DNA of 64,000 nt from Aquilaria yunnanensis (Eukaryota; Streptophyta; Magnoliopsida; Malvales; Thymelaeaceae), in the NCBI GenBank assembly GCA_039654915.1, contig CM077597.1, positions 29,424,001-29,488,000 of the forward strand. The letters run 5' to 3'. Positions 10,901-21,543 of this stretch are shown in pieces. A model generated the notes under the pieces. The model was not told the origin of the DNA. It searched no databases and saw only the letters and a list, made by a program, of their open reading frames with translations. The translations under genes and the position numbers were made by a program. Positions within the stretch are counted from its first letter, which is position 1, and each line of letters starts with the position of its first letter.

Positions 10901-11999
10901 TTTGGGGTTTATACCTGGCAGGTTAGTTAGGGTCCATTCGAGTATATCTATATTAGCACCAAAAATTCTATAAACAAATATTTTACCTTAGCTTGGATAT
11001 GAAATTGTACCTAAGTCGATCTTTCGAGCAAGCCGTTATAGCAGTAAGGCACATCCATGACTAAAAATTCTAATGTCCATGAGTTACAAATCGTGCTATC
11101 ATCCTGGGCAACTATTATGACCATGAACATTAACTTGATGAGCCTTAACATTTGAACCTTGTCTCTCCCAACCCTGTAGGTTAAACCTGTCACTGGGCTC
11201 AAGGAAGACCTTTGCACCCTGATCTTATCCAACAGTAAAGCGAACTACACATTGGAATTGGCTCCAAAGTTTAAATAGACCTTCTCCATGTTGGAATTGT
11301 TAATCTAAGCTATAATAATGATTAGGTCAACATGTGGGACCAACACTCACATCTCATCAACCTTCGTCAGGATTTTGGTAGGGTCTGCCACTTTTAGCTA
11401 AGTGATTTCATGCCCTTGTCATTTTCTTGTTAAGGAAGAATCCTCTTTTATGATCATATGTATGTTCCCAGCCACTAGGCCTTGGTTTTTGTAGTTGTCT
11501 TTAACCAATAATTCAGCCCTCTCTTAAAGTCTACCCCTGTCCTGATCTTTGTCATCATCATTCTTCCTATGAGGCTTCTCCTCTTATTGTTGGCATGGGG
11601 ACTCTGGTTGGGCCACTTATTCATTCATCTTGGCTGCCTAAATCATTTTCTCTATCATATGCTTTAATTGCCAAAAATCTTCGGTCTTGTGCCCCATATC
11701 CTATGATATCGGCAGTACTTCTTAACGCCTTTCTTATTCCTGGAGCTCATGAGTAATGGCCATTTGGGCATCATGTTCTTACTTTCCAAGGCATACAATA
11801 TGTTTGCCGTGGTCCCCTATAATAGTGTAAACAAGGGATCTAACCCTCTACTCCTTTTCTTGGAGGATGAACCACTATCCTTAGCCCTAGACTACTCCTT
11901 TTAGGGAGTAAGCCTACTGAGATCTTCAGCATCCATGTGCTTGGTGACTCGATCTAGGAACTCTTTGATGTTCCTGATAAGGCTCTCAGGTCAACCACG

Positions 12000-12725
12000 G
12001 TTGTCAGAACTAGACCAGACCGCCCAGTGCAATCGATTCAACTGTGAACCATCATCCTTATCAGACTAACTTTTGGTTCATCCATCAAGAAGTCAAAACC
12101 ATTAAAAACAACTTGAAACCATTCAAAACTAGTGACTCGAAACTCACTTTAAATCACGACTCATGATGATAGGTCAAGTTTCTTCTATTTTTCATAAATA
12201 ATACATCAAAAAATTAAATTAGTGTTTTGGTACTTTATTAATGGAGCTTTTTTGGCACAAATGAGTATTTCTTTGCTAAAGAAATAATCATCCTGATCAT
12301 TGTAAAAAAAAAAATAATAAAACAAGAGGAAAGCTTGGTAGATTCAAAAGAAAAAAAAAGATTATAGTATCTACAAAAGAAAATAAGAAAAAGCAAAGGA
12401 AGAATTAAGTCTAAAGGGAAAAAGAAATATGGTGAAAATACATAGAAGAAAAAGAAAAGAAACGGAAGAAGTTCAACAGCGGTGCTGAATGTGCTTTGGA
12501 ATTAGCTTTGAGAAAGAAGTGATATATATTAGACAAAGTGAAAACTTCTAATTTATTCCACATTTTTTTCTACCCTTGTTATTTTGCTCTTCTTACTTTT
12601 AAAATGAACAATAAAGTGTCTCCCTATTAAGGAAAAGACATTGACCCGAAAGCTAAACCAGTTGGGCTATGGATGAATGGTTCCATTTTAAAAACACTAT
12701 TGTAAGTCTCAAGCTAACCTAGAAT
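12000..12725. mobile_element. Unclassified insertion within gag of element F
   Basis: Gag-like sequence of F stops near 12000 (RNIKEFLDRVTKHM side) and resumes near 12725 (RRFNAEAVQVK ... THGL side). The roughly 725 bp between is AT-rich and non-coding, starting near GGTTGTCAGAACTAGACC and holding purine-rich tracts at 12300-12480. It looks like a small non-autonomous transposon, but I could not fix its ends or a target duplication. Confidence 0.35.
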
Positions 12726-13002
12726 CGATTAATAAACCATGGGTTATAGTAGTTAAATGCAACTTAGGGAACCGGCACTTTACTTGGACAGCTTCGGCAT
12801 TAAACCTCCTGACAAAGTCCCTCAACGACTCCACTTTACCTTGTCATATCTTTACAAGGTAGGATACTATCTTCGGAGTTCACCTAGTCTGAAAAAAATG
12901 ATGTAGGAAGGCTTGAGAAGAGTTTTTGAAGGATTAGAAATGATAGCCCTTGTTTGTCCCAAACCACGAAGCCACAACCCTTATTAAAGTTGAGTTGAAA
13001 CC

Positions 13003-13884
13003 TGATAGCCGAAGTGCTATCACCTTTCAAACCCGTAGACTCGGGCAAAGCACCACCATTGAAAAGCCGAGCGTCACCCACAAGGAACGCGAGCACAAAC
13101 TTTGGAAAAAAGGGAGTCTGGCCCTTTGAACATCCGACCTCGGATGTTCACCATCACCCCTGGCAACGACAGTATCGACCTCGGGAATACAGTGCATCGC
13201 CACCCTCAGTAGGGTGATCGAGCCGGCTTCGGGGTGGAAAGACTCACCACTTTTGGCAGGGAAGAACGTCCCCGAAGGGAACCATCCTTGGCGAGGGGAT
13301 TCCCGGATTATTGAAACGATCTCGGAAGAAAGTCCTCCCGTCCCGAAGAGTTCTCTTCTATCGAAGGGATCTCAGTAGTACGACATAAGCAATTAAGGAG
13401 CCTCTGATATGCCATCCCCGTACACAACACGTCGCCCTCATACACGCTCTAACATGCCATCGCCGCACATGTCCTGTCACGCAGTCCTACTCTGGTTTTG
13501 ACCTTTGGCCAGAACAGCCTGCAGACGGCTAGAGGCCCCCACACCCGAAGGTAGGGTTACATCTGACCAAACATGTGGTGCAATCTGAGCGGGTTACGTC
13601 AGGCAGATTTATTCATTCATATCCTCCTATATATAGGGGAAATGGCTCCAATAGAGGGGGGACGCTTTCTCTTCATATTCCTACTACTTTTAGCCTCTAA
13701 AAAAATACTGACTTGGGCGTTGGAGGCTCTTCCCCAGAAAAATACTTCAGGGATCTCCTAACCTTTATTCTTTGAGTGTTTCAAGCAATCTCTTCCCGGG
13801 GACTTCTCGTTCAAGCGTTCCTCCTTCACCAGAAGTCCCTCCCCGTCTCACTATGTCATATAGAGAAGATGTCGATGGGCATCA
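13003..13884 (+). repeat. Solo LTR B of the A/C/D family
   Basis: This 882 bp sequence starts TGATAGCC and ends GGGCATCA, flanked on both sides by AAACC (12998-13002 and 13885-13889), a perfect 5 bp TSD. No internal element sequence adjoins it, so it is a solo LTR left by recombination between the two LTRs. It lies inside gag of element F. Its last 32 bases include an ATG at 13853 in the same position and frame as the gag start in A and C. Confidence 0.93.
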
Positions 13885-14482
13885 AAACCCTTGCACATAA
13901 CTGCATCTAATGCCCTTTCCAACCTCATAAGGCTAATATAATGTTACAGCTGGTTGACTAGATCCATCAGGCCATTATAGGAGTCATTCTTCGGCATCCT
14001 AAAGCCATTAGGGGTCGAGGCATTATTAATTTCTTTCATGAAAGTTAAGATTTACATATAGTCCATGTTTACTATGGGATCCTAGTTCCCTTAAGGGCCT
14101 TGGGCACTTTGAAATACAACTTTATCCGATCTAGCCTTTGCAAAATGAAAATGATATCAATTGCTAGACCTTTTGGATTTTGCATGAGATGTCTGTGAAA
14201 GATCTTTAGTAGGAGACCTATAGCTCAAGTCTCCATGGTATCTCCCTAGGTGGTGCCCTACGGTGCCTTCTGGCACTATGTGGCTCTCCGTCGCTTTTTC
14301 TAAGGCCCTAGGAAGGGTTCTCCTGATCTTTTGCTAGATGGTTGCTGTTTATTATGCTACTCCCGCGTTCTATAGGTCTATGGGCTATCCTTATTGGTTC
14401 TGGTTGTTTTGTTGCTCATTTTTTGCTCATTTTCATGAGGATCCTGGTCCAGTAGTGATCTATTAGTAATCACTATTACATT

Positions 14483-14990
14483 CCCACATATGGCACCAAA
14501 TTGATAGCCAAAATACCACCAGCCAAATTGAGCGAATTGACCTTGAAGCATGGATTGCATGGACCAGGAAACTTACACTCAAAGGCACTATCAAAGCCTT
14601 GGGATATCTGCTTAGAGGAAACCCTTCAACAATCTAGGCAACCTCTCTAATAAAGAAAAAGCTACAAGTGGAGAGTATTTACACTATTACACATTTCAAG
14701 ATTGCCAATGAGGTTCCTCTTTTATAGTAATGGAGAAGATCATAAGAATATTACATAAAGGTGGTAAATCCCGTAATGAGGTAATTCAATTATCTTATTG
14801 AATGTTACATTCCTTATTAGACTCATACTAGATTTGCTAGGCGTTAAAGGTAAAGAGTTAAATTGGCTTTAGGCCTTGTGAATCCAGCTTTTGTCCTCTG
14901 GGCCTGTTTATGGGCCTGTATGATATCAATATATAATAAATGCATCATGTTTAATAATGATGTTAGGAACAATATATGCTTGCTACAAAA
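14483..14990 (-). repeat. PBS and right LTR-like stretch of element F
   Basis: On the minus strand 14498-14483 reads TGGTGCCATATGTGGG, which differs from the A/C/D primer site at four of sixteen bases. Right of it, after three bases, starts TGATAGCC (14502). The LTR-like stretch may end near TGCTACA at 14987. The border is a guess, because no second LTR or TSD is available. Confidence 0.5.
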
Positions 14991-16800
14991 GTGCCCCTTT
15001 TTTGGAATGAAAGCTGACTTGCTTTTTCCGGGTAGATGATATCCATAATAGAACAAAGTTATGTAATAGGTCCTTTATTTGTCTCTCAAATGATACTTTT
15101 TGGTCCTCAAACTTTAAAGTTGGTCAATTTTCCACTCAATAATACTCAATCATGTTACATTGCTCCTTTTTTTGCTAAAACCTAGTTTATTGTTCTTCGA
15201 TCAGAGGAAGCCCAGTTGCACAATAACTCAATAATAGGTTCGCTGTTTGTCTATAATGATATCTTTTGGTACACAAATTTTAAGTCTGACAAAGCTTTTA
15301 CACTTTGTTCAAATAAACACAAAACATGTTTTAAACTATTGATTTTTACATTTTTAGGTTACTAAAATTGCATGAGTTACAGTCAAAACCTAAAATTATG
15401 CTTAAATCTCAAATCCAACTGGTTAGCAATAACTTTGAAGCATTTTAATTTTTTTCAGAACCTTTTGAATTAATCATAACATAGATTTGAAATCTCATGA
15501 CTTTTTTTTAACATTTCTTATATAAATGTAATCATTACAAAAATTTTGCTCTTTTTGTTGATCGACTCATATAGAAGTATAGGCTAGCTTACTAGTGTTC
15601 TGCTAAGTCAATATATGCAGCATGCTAGGGCCACGTGATACTGTTACTTTGCTCAAAGCTTTATTATTATTATTATTATTATTATTATTGTTGTTGTTGG
15701 TATTGTTGTTATTATTTGTTGATGTAAGACTTCCATTATTTGATAGGGAAAATTACAAAAATCCCACCATTATTTGATCTAACCTATAATTTGTCTCCTC
15801 TATTTTGAAAAATATACACTTTATCCCGTTATTTTTTTACAGTGTCTGACAATAACTTTTAAAAACTTAATTTAAACTAGCTAATATTCATGTTTCAATA
15901 AGTTCAAGATGTTTGATATTTTTTCACAACTAGTTGACATTTAAAAAGTACTAATATGCATTTACAGGAATAAAAATACATTTACAGAAAGAAAAATTAA
16001 TAGTTTATAATGTCTATTAACTATAAAAAAATATTAAAGAGATTGAAATTACTAGAATATAACTATCATACAGTTTAAATTATAAGTTTAAAAGTCATTA
16101 TTGGACAATATAAAAAAATTAAAAATAAAATATAAACTTTTAAAAATAAATGAACAAACTGTAGGTTAAGATAAATCAAGGGATAATTGTAAATTTTCTT
16201 ATTCGTTAACTAAACTAGACTTTCACTAAATCAGATCGACAGTCATATCACTCCGTCAGATAGAAAACTCTCCTAGTCCTGTTTCATAATTCTTGCTCGA
16301 AGTTTATCTAGTTTACGTACACTAGCCTAGACCTTTGTGTGTAAAACGTGTCCAGACACTTGTATATTTGTATAAACCTGTGTCTCCGACTAATCCAAGT
16401 GATCAACTTAGGGCCCACAAGATAGAACACCAAGATAGGTTGCCCTCCACGTTAATTTATCAAGGCCCCGCAAACTTGTCGGTTAACACGCTCTACTGCC
16501 AACTGCCGCATCCACAATCACATACTAGTCCGGAAGTTGATTGATTAAAAGGAGATAATTATGCCTATCTACCCCACAATGAAAGGGAAAGACCAAAACG
16601 CTTACTAATACTTTCCTTTGGAAAAAGAAGAAAAAGAGAAATTGAAAACACGTAATTAATTCATTTACCATAATCTCTCTTCATTTTTTCCCCAGAATTC
16701 GACAATTTTCCGTAAAAAAACAAAAGTATTTGTAGAAACCCAAAAAATACTTGCCTTTTTATGCTTGTTCCTTTGAATCTTCTCATGAGTTTATGTTCTC
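14991..16800. other. AT-rich non-coding stretch upstream of the phytocyanin gene
   Basis: No gene is supported here. A (TTA)n run followed by TTG repeats lies at 15661-15700. The phrases at 15060-15180 and 15230-15300 (a 'CTTTTGGT.CNCAAA' type wording) and 15740-15850 resemble ends of non-autonomous DNA transposons, but I found no matched termini. The last few hundred bases probably include the promoter of the gene at 16877. Confidence 0.5.
15661..15700. repeat. (TTA)n/(TTG)n microsatellite
   Basis: About ten TTA units are followed by several TTG units. Confidence 0.95.
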
Positions 16801-16808
16801 TATATATA
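16801..16808 (+). promoter_or_regulatory. TATA box of the phytocyanin gene
   Basis: TATATATA stands 76 bases before the ATG at 16877, in an otherwise AT-rich leader. The spacing fits a plant TATA box with a leader of about 40 bases. No transcript evidence is available. Confidence 0.6.
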
Positions 16809-16876
16809 CGGAAACAAAGATTTGCTCAAGTCAAAAAAACCAGTATTGCTTCTGTTGGTTAGTTTGTCTTTAAGCC

Positions 16877-18272
16877 ATGAAGTTGCTCGAAGCTCTCTCT
16901 GGTTTTTGTTTGTGCATAGCTTACTTTGTTGCCATTTCTGGTGCCCTTGAGTTCGATGTTGGTGGCAAAGATGGATGGATCCTGCACCCTAAGCAAGATT
17001 ACAATCAGTGGGCTGAGCGGATAAGGTTTGAAGTCAATGACACGCTTGGTAATTTTTTTTCCTTCAGACATATTATAATTAGGTTTTTTCGGTTTCTATT
17101 CTATATATGATACTTGTATGTACAATAATATGAATGATTTAGTCGGGATTCTACTTAGAATCGTCGTAGAAGATCGTAAGTTGAAAGCAGTGTAACTAGT
17201 TTTTGGTGTTTTTGTGACAGTTTTTCGTTACAAGAAAGGGCAGGATTCGGTGCTATTGGTGAAGAAAGATGACTACGACAATTGCAATACAAAGCAACCA
17301 ATCCAAGCCATGACTAGCGGCGTCTCTGTTTTCAAGTTCCCCAAATCAGGGCCCTTCTATTTCATTAGTGGGAAAAATGAAAATTGCAGAGGAGGACAGA
17401 GATTAATCGTCGTCGTTTTGTCTCTGCCACATAAAACGACGCCCTCTGCTCCGTCACCGAAAGCTCCGTCCCCGAACTCCTCCGGAACTCCTCCGTTTCA
17501 ACTACCTCCTGCCAAGTCTCCATCCCCGGCAACGGCTGCGGCACCCAATTCACATTCTCCGGCACCCGGAACGCGAGTTAATCCTCCGATGTCACCGAAA
17601 AATCATTATCCGTCCCCTGCACCTGTAACGCCTGGTAATTCCCCGTCAGGGTCGCCTGCTATGTCACCGAAGTCGAGTTCTTTATCTCCGGCACCAGCTG
17701 TGTCACCAACTAGCCATTCACCGTCACAGGCGCCGGGTACGTCGTCCAATCCTCCATCAACATCGCCTGCTAAGTCACCATCTGGTTCCCCGGCACTGCC
17801 ACCTACCACTGCGCCACCTCCAGGCGCTGTTCCTCCATCGCTTTCTCCTTCATCTCATGGATTTACCCCAGCGGCTGCTCCAGCTCCGACGACTACATCA
17901 CCAACACCATCCAGCTCTCTGTCGCCGACGGCCACATCACCAACACCGTCCGAAACTCCATCGCCGACAGGTGCACCGGCCCCGCCGACCGCGTCCCCAG
18001 CACCGACAGTCACATCCACGCCTCCGTCTGGCTCCGCACCGCCTATGACAACATCACCACCGTCGACTGGTTCTCCGTCGCCAAATACTGCATCACGGCC
18101 GCCTCCTGGCTCTCCGGCCGCTACACCACAGCAAACACCTGCTAATACGCCACAGTCAGGTTCTCAGACAGCTCCACCCAGGTCCGGTTCCTCTGCCACG
18201 GTTGCTGGTTCAAGTGTGTTCACATTAGCAGCCAGTGTTCTGTTTACCTGGTTACTGATGGGCTCTTTTTAG
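16877..18272 (+). CDS. Early nodulin-like protein (phytocyanin domain, arabinogalactan-type tail, GPI signal)
   Basis: There are two exons, 16877-17048 and 17221-18272, joined across a 172 nt GT-AG intron (17049-17220) inside the codon for Val58; the product is 407 residues. Residues 1-23 are a signal peptide. Residues 24-125 are a plastocyanin-like domain with FDVGGKDGW, YNQWAERIRF and two Cys (DNC, NENC) for the usual disulfide. Copper ligands are absent: ligand positions hold Asp (GQDSV), Ser (YFIS) and Asn (KNENC), as in early nodulin-like proteins rather than stellacyanins. Residues 126 to about 378 are rich in SP, TP and AP pairs, suited to arabinogalactan glycosylation. The last 25 or so residues are hydrophobic, fitting a GPI anchor. 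By family, it should sit on the outer plasma membrane. The intron position is the one usual for phytocyanins. Confidence 0.93.
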
Positions 18273-18716
18273 TAATATCATAGTATTGGTGGACTAATTA
18301 GGTATTTGTGGCTTCTCTTGGGTATTATGGTATGTTGCTTCTTCCCTTTTTTTTTTATATTGATTTATATGTCTTTTGGATGTGTTAGCTTAGATACACT
18401 TTTACGGCTATATGTTATTTGGTAGATATGTCACATTGTTATAGAATTCATGATTTTGTTTCAAATAACATCATTTGTGCTTTGTTAATCTTTTCCATTG
18501 CATATTGAAATGAATTAATATCACATGCAATTAGGATATTTTCAAAGAGCTAGAACTTAAATAAATTAGTGAATATAGTTGAAAAAAAGTCATGAATTGT
18601 GTAGAATAGCGATTCATAGTAAATACTCAAAGAATACTGCCAAAAATATTTTTCGTTACTTCTAAGTAACTTCCAAAAAGTTTTTAGCTATTATGGCTGA
18701 TGAAAACTTATTTTAA
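18273..18716. other. 3' flank of the phytocyanin gene
   Basis: AT-rich sequence with no coding signal. It presumably holds the 3' UTR and poly(A) region. It ends at the TSD of element K. Confidence 0.5.
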
Positions 18717-18929
18717 GGCTGAAATCACTTTTAATTCCTTCGACTATGTCAACTCGTTCAAAAGAGTCCCAGAATTTCGGCATGGTGTAATTCAGTTCCT
18801 AGACTATGAAACTTTGAACACTTTGCCCCTTTTAACTGTCCGATCGTTAATTGACTAGCCGATGGCAAAAAAGATAAAACTATGTGTTTAGTCACTCAGC
18901 TTTTTCGTTTCAACCTTTTATACCTTCAT

Positions 18930-19330
18930 TTTCGCATCTACCAATCTATGCCCGTCCCCAAATCCTCCTCCACAACTGCAACCTCACCACCATCCCTGCC
19001 CATAATGAGGTCCCCAGCCCCGTCCGCACAGCCGATACTCCCTTCCCACACTACCGCTTTGACCCCAAAACCACTTCTACTTCATTGTCGGCCTCTGCAA
19101 GTTCCGTCGAATCAACCTCCACAAACTCAAATCAAATTGCAAAAGCCTCTTTCTGGGAAGCCTCAAGAGACGGCAAGAATTGCGATCTGTGGTAGGGTCG
19201 GGCTCTCTTTGGGTCTTAGGATTTAAGATTTCAGGGAAGAGTGAAACTGTGGATGAGGGCAAGCAGCTGGGTGGCTACGCTGCCTGGGCTCTGACATAGG
19301 ACAACGACGGTATGGGTATCCGCCCCCAAA
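18930..19330. other. GC-rich fragment inside element K, possibly captured from a gene
   Basis: This stretch is far more GC-rich than its surroundings and has coding-like composition on both strands, including a plus-strand ORF of about 103 codons (18884-19195). I do not recognise the protein in any frame. Its place inside a MULE with degenerate TIRs suggests a captured host gene fragment. The strand of the source gene is unknown. Confidence 0.4.
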
Positions 19331-19649
19331 ACAGGGGTATGGCATGAGGATGAAGGGTACTGAGCGGTGTATTTTTTTAAAATTAATTATATTACTTGAA
19401 AAAATATTTAGTTATTTTCAATTAAAACTTTTCTCAAGATTCTTTATATTTGAATTATCTTCTAATTTATAACTTTGAAACTTCTAACACATTTGTATTT
19501 AATTCTCATTAACTGCTTCAAATTACTTTTTTTGTAGTTTAGCGACTAAGTCTTTAAATTTTTACAATTATGCTACTAAAACTGGTAGAAATCTAATGTA
19601 GTTAACCAAGTTAACAAGTGAAAGGGGGCAAAGTTCTCCATGTTCTATA

Positions 19650-20081
19650 CAGTGGCGAATCCAGGATTTTTGGTTCGGGGGGACAAGCCCGGAGGAGAGT
19701 CGGCGGAGCCCGGAGGAGAGAGACGACATCGCGGTTAGGTAAAGCTGTAAATTGGGACTAACTCATACTAATTAAAAGATCAAGGAGCAAATCATACGAG
19801 TTTGAAACGTTTGAGGACTAATAGTGCATTTAGGCCATTTTAGAATATCCACTTACTGTAAAGGGAATAACTACTCACTGGGTCCCTACTTTCTTCATAG
19901 CCTACCTTATTGCCCCCCATCTTTATATTTTTCCACAATATTTGGGGGGGCAAAATGCACACACAATCCTTAACTTTTAACAAAATCATCAAATTAATAC
20001 CCCATATTTACGTTTTTCAAAATTCCCGGGGGAGCAACCACCCCCCCCCCCCCGCCCCAGCAACACGTAGCTCCGCCCCTG
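19650..20081. mobile_element. Non-autonomous hAT element
   Basis: This 432 bp element is flanked by a perfect 8 bp duplication GTTCTATA (19642-19649 and 20082-20089), the hAT TSD length. The left end reads CAGTGGCGAATCCAGG and the right end, inverted, reads CAGGGGCGGAGCTACG; CAG(T/G)GGCGG is a common plant hAT terminus. The interior is non-coding and has a C-run of at least 13 at 20041-20053. Confidence 0.85.
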
Positions 20082-20314
20082 GTTCTATAGTTGAGATACT
20101 GTGTTGCAACTCAAAGCCTTGGGGGTGAAAAAGCATGTTTGAGGGAGCAAAACTGATTTTGACTTATTTTAATTCAGGTTAACTTAATTTAAAATAGTTT
20201 ATTTTTATTTTTATATATGTAATTCAAAGTGAAAAATACTATGTTCTTTACCACTTGTAAACTGAGTAGCTCAAATTTTACTTATTACCGGAACTAAAAC
20301 GACATTTAGAAATA

Positions 20315-21533
20315 GGATAAAATCCACCAGAGGTCACCTAGCTTATTTTTTTGTCCTAAACGGGTACCTTACCTTCAAATTGTCCTACCGAGGTACCTTA
20401 CCTCTTATTGCGTGTCCTATCTGGGTACTTTCCGTTGATTCCATCGTTAAGTCTGACGGAAATTGCTAACGTGGCATTAATTAATGCTACAATAAACGTA
20501 AAATAATGACTTTGGACCCTAAACTTTTCTAATAACTAATTCTAACCCTTAAACTTCCACCAAAATCATTTTAGCCACCGTCAACCTCTTCCTCTGTTGC
20601 CCACCATCGCAGCCACCATCGACCTCTACGTCGTCCTCCTCGTCCTCCGCAGATCCTGAAAAAGGTGAAATCCAGGGCATTAACGTTCTTTTTCGGATCC
20701 AAGTCAACAACGGGATCTTTGAGATCTGGGCCTCAGAGGTGATCTTAGAGATCCAACCGGAGCAATCGACGGAGATCCCGAGTCGCCGAGTCATCGACAG
20801 CTACCTACTTTTCCTTGGAGAATGATGGCAGCGGAAGCGAGCTGGGTGCCGAAGAAACATAGAAACCCGACCCGGCATAAACGTCGGCCTTCCTTGTCAT
20901 CGGCGTATTTGCATCCACGATCCGGATCTCCGTTGGGACCATTTCGGGACCTGGACCCAAACGACCCGTACCCATCACGATCAGACCACCGTCCTCCTTC
21001 GACGATTCGTTGTTCTTTGCCTTTCGATCCAACGGCTCCCCACGCCTCAAAATCGTCACGTTCTCCATCACCAAGTTTTTCCTCGGGGATTTCAAATTGT
21101 CCGGGGACTACGACCTCCTCGAAATCGACGGCTCCGATTGAGATGACTCGTACCATTTCCTCTGCTCCAACCGCACAGGCTTCCGGTGACACCTTGTGTT
21201 GGAATAGTGGGCGACAACGTAGAGGTCGAGGGCGGCTGGGATGGTGGGCGACAGAGGAAGAGGTTGACGGTGGCTAAAATGATTTTGGTGGAAGTTTAAG
21301 GGTTAGAATTAGTTATTAGAAAAGTTTAGGGTCCAAAGTTATTATTTTACATTTATTGTATCATTAATTAATGCCACGTCAGCAATTTCCGTGAGACTTA
21401 ACGATGGAATCAACGGAAAGTACCCAGATAAGACACGCGATAAGAGGTAAGGTACCTCGGTAGGACAATTTGAAAGTAAGGTACTCATTTAGGACAAAAA
21501 AATAAGCTAGGTGACCCCCGGTGGATTTTACCC
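20315..21533. mobile_element. Pack-MULE (Mutator-like element carrying a host gene fragment)
   Basis: Long inverted repeats of nearly 300 bp (20315 to about 20613 and about 21238 to 21533) start GG(A/G)TAAAATCCACC. They are bounded by the direct repeat TTTAGAAATA (20305-20314 and 21534-21543), which fits a 9-10 bp Mutator TSD. By eye the TIRs match at roughly nine bases in ten. The interior holds no transposase but carries a GC-rich piece of a host gene on the minus strand. This is the structure known as a Pack-MULE. Confidence 0.9.
20745..21237 (-). pseudogene. Captured fragment of a plant PNRC-motif protein gene
   Basis: Read on the minus strand from about 21230 to the stop at 20747-20745 there is one frame with only two internal stops (TAG at 21110-21108 and TAG at 20807-20805). 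It contains VTILRRGEPLD, GTGRLGPGPEMVP and YAGSGFYVSSAPSSLPLPSF, and ends DDSATRDLRRLLRLDL. The SSLPLPSF part is the short proline motif (PNRC type), and the RGE ... RLGPDP ... DLRRLL order is that of a small plant family of unknown detailed role, from memory. The C-terminus and natural stop are kept; the N-terminus is cut by the TIR. Two stops make it a pseudogene as it stands, unless it is transcribed as RNA. Confidence 0.72.
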
Positions 21534-21543
21534 TTTAGAAATA

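Larger units (their letters stand above)
9744..14990 (-). mobile_element. Decayed Tat-like gypsy element F
   Basis: This old relative of the A/C/D family lies on the minus strand. In order from the right there are an LTR-like stretch, a PBS (14483-14498), gag remnants (14480 to about 11400, broken by solo LTR B and by an insertion near 12000-12725), protease remnants (11232-11011, with LEFLVMDVPYCYN) and RT/RNase H remnants (about 10900-9770). Stops and frameshifts are everywhere. The second RNase H, integrase and left LTR are missing, probably lost where the TRIM and copy A now lie. Confidence 0.7.
18717..20161. mobile_element. Mutator-like element K with a nested hAT element
   Basis: The element is flanked by an 11-base direct repeat, ACTTATTTTAA (18706-18716 and 20162-20172). 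Its ends are imperfect inverted repeats over about 110-130 bp: left GGCTGAAATCACTTTT, right (inverted) TCAAAATCAGTTTT, and both carry an ACTTTGCCCC block deeper in. The TSD length (Mutator elements give about 9) and long degenerate TIRs suggest an old MULE. The interior holds a GC-rich fragment at 18930-19330. A hAT element (19650-20081) later inserted in its right arm. No transposase is present. Confidence 0.65.

Noticed and set aside
17606..17809. Minus-strand ORF rich in Asp and Gly within the phytocyanin exon
   Set aside because: It is the complement of the Pro/Ser-rich coding repeats.
20822..21277. 151-codon plus-strand ORF in the Pack-MULE
   Set aside because: It lies opposite the captured gene fragment and runs into the TIR; the minus frame shows the recognisable motifs and natural stop.
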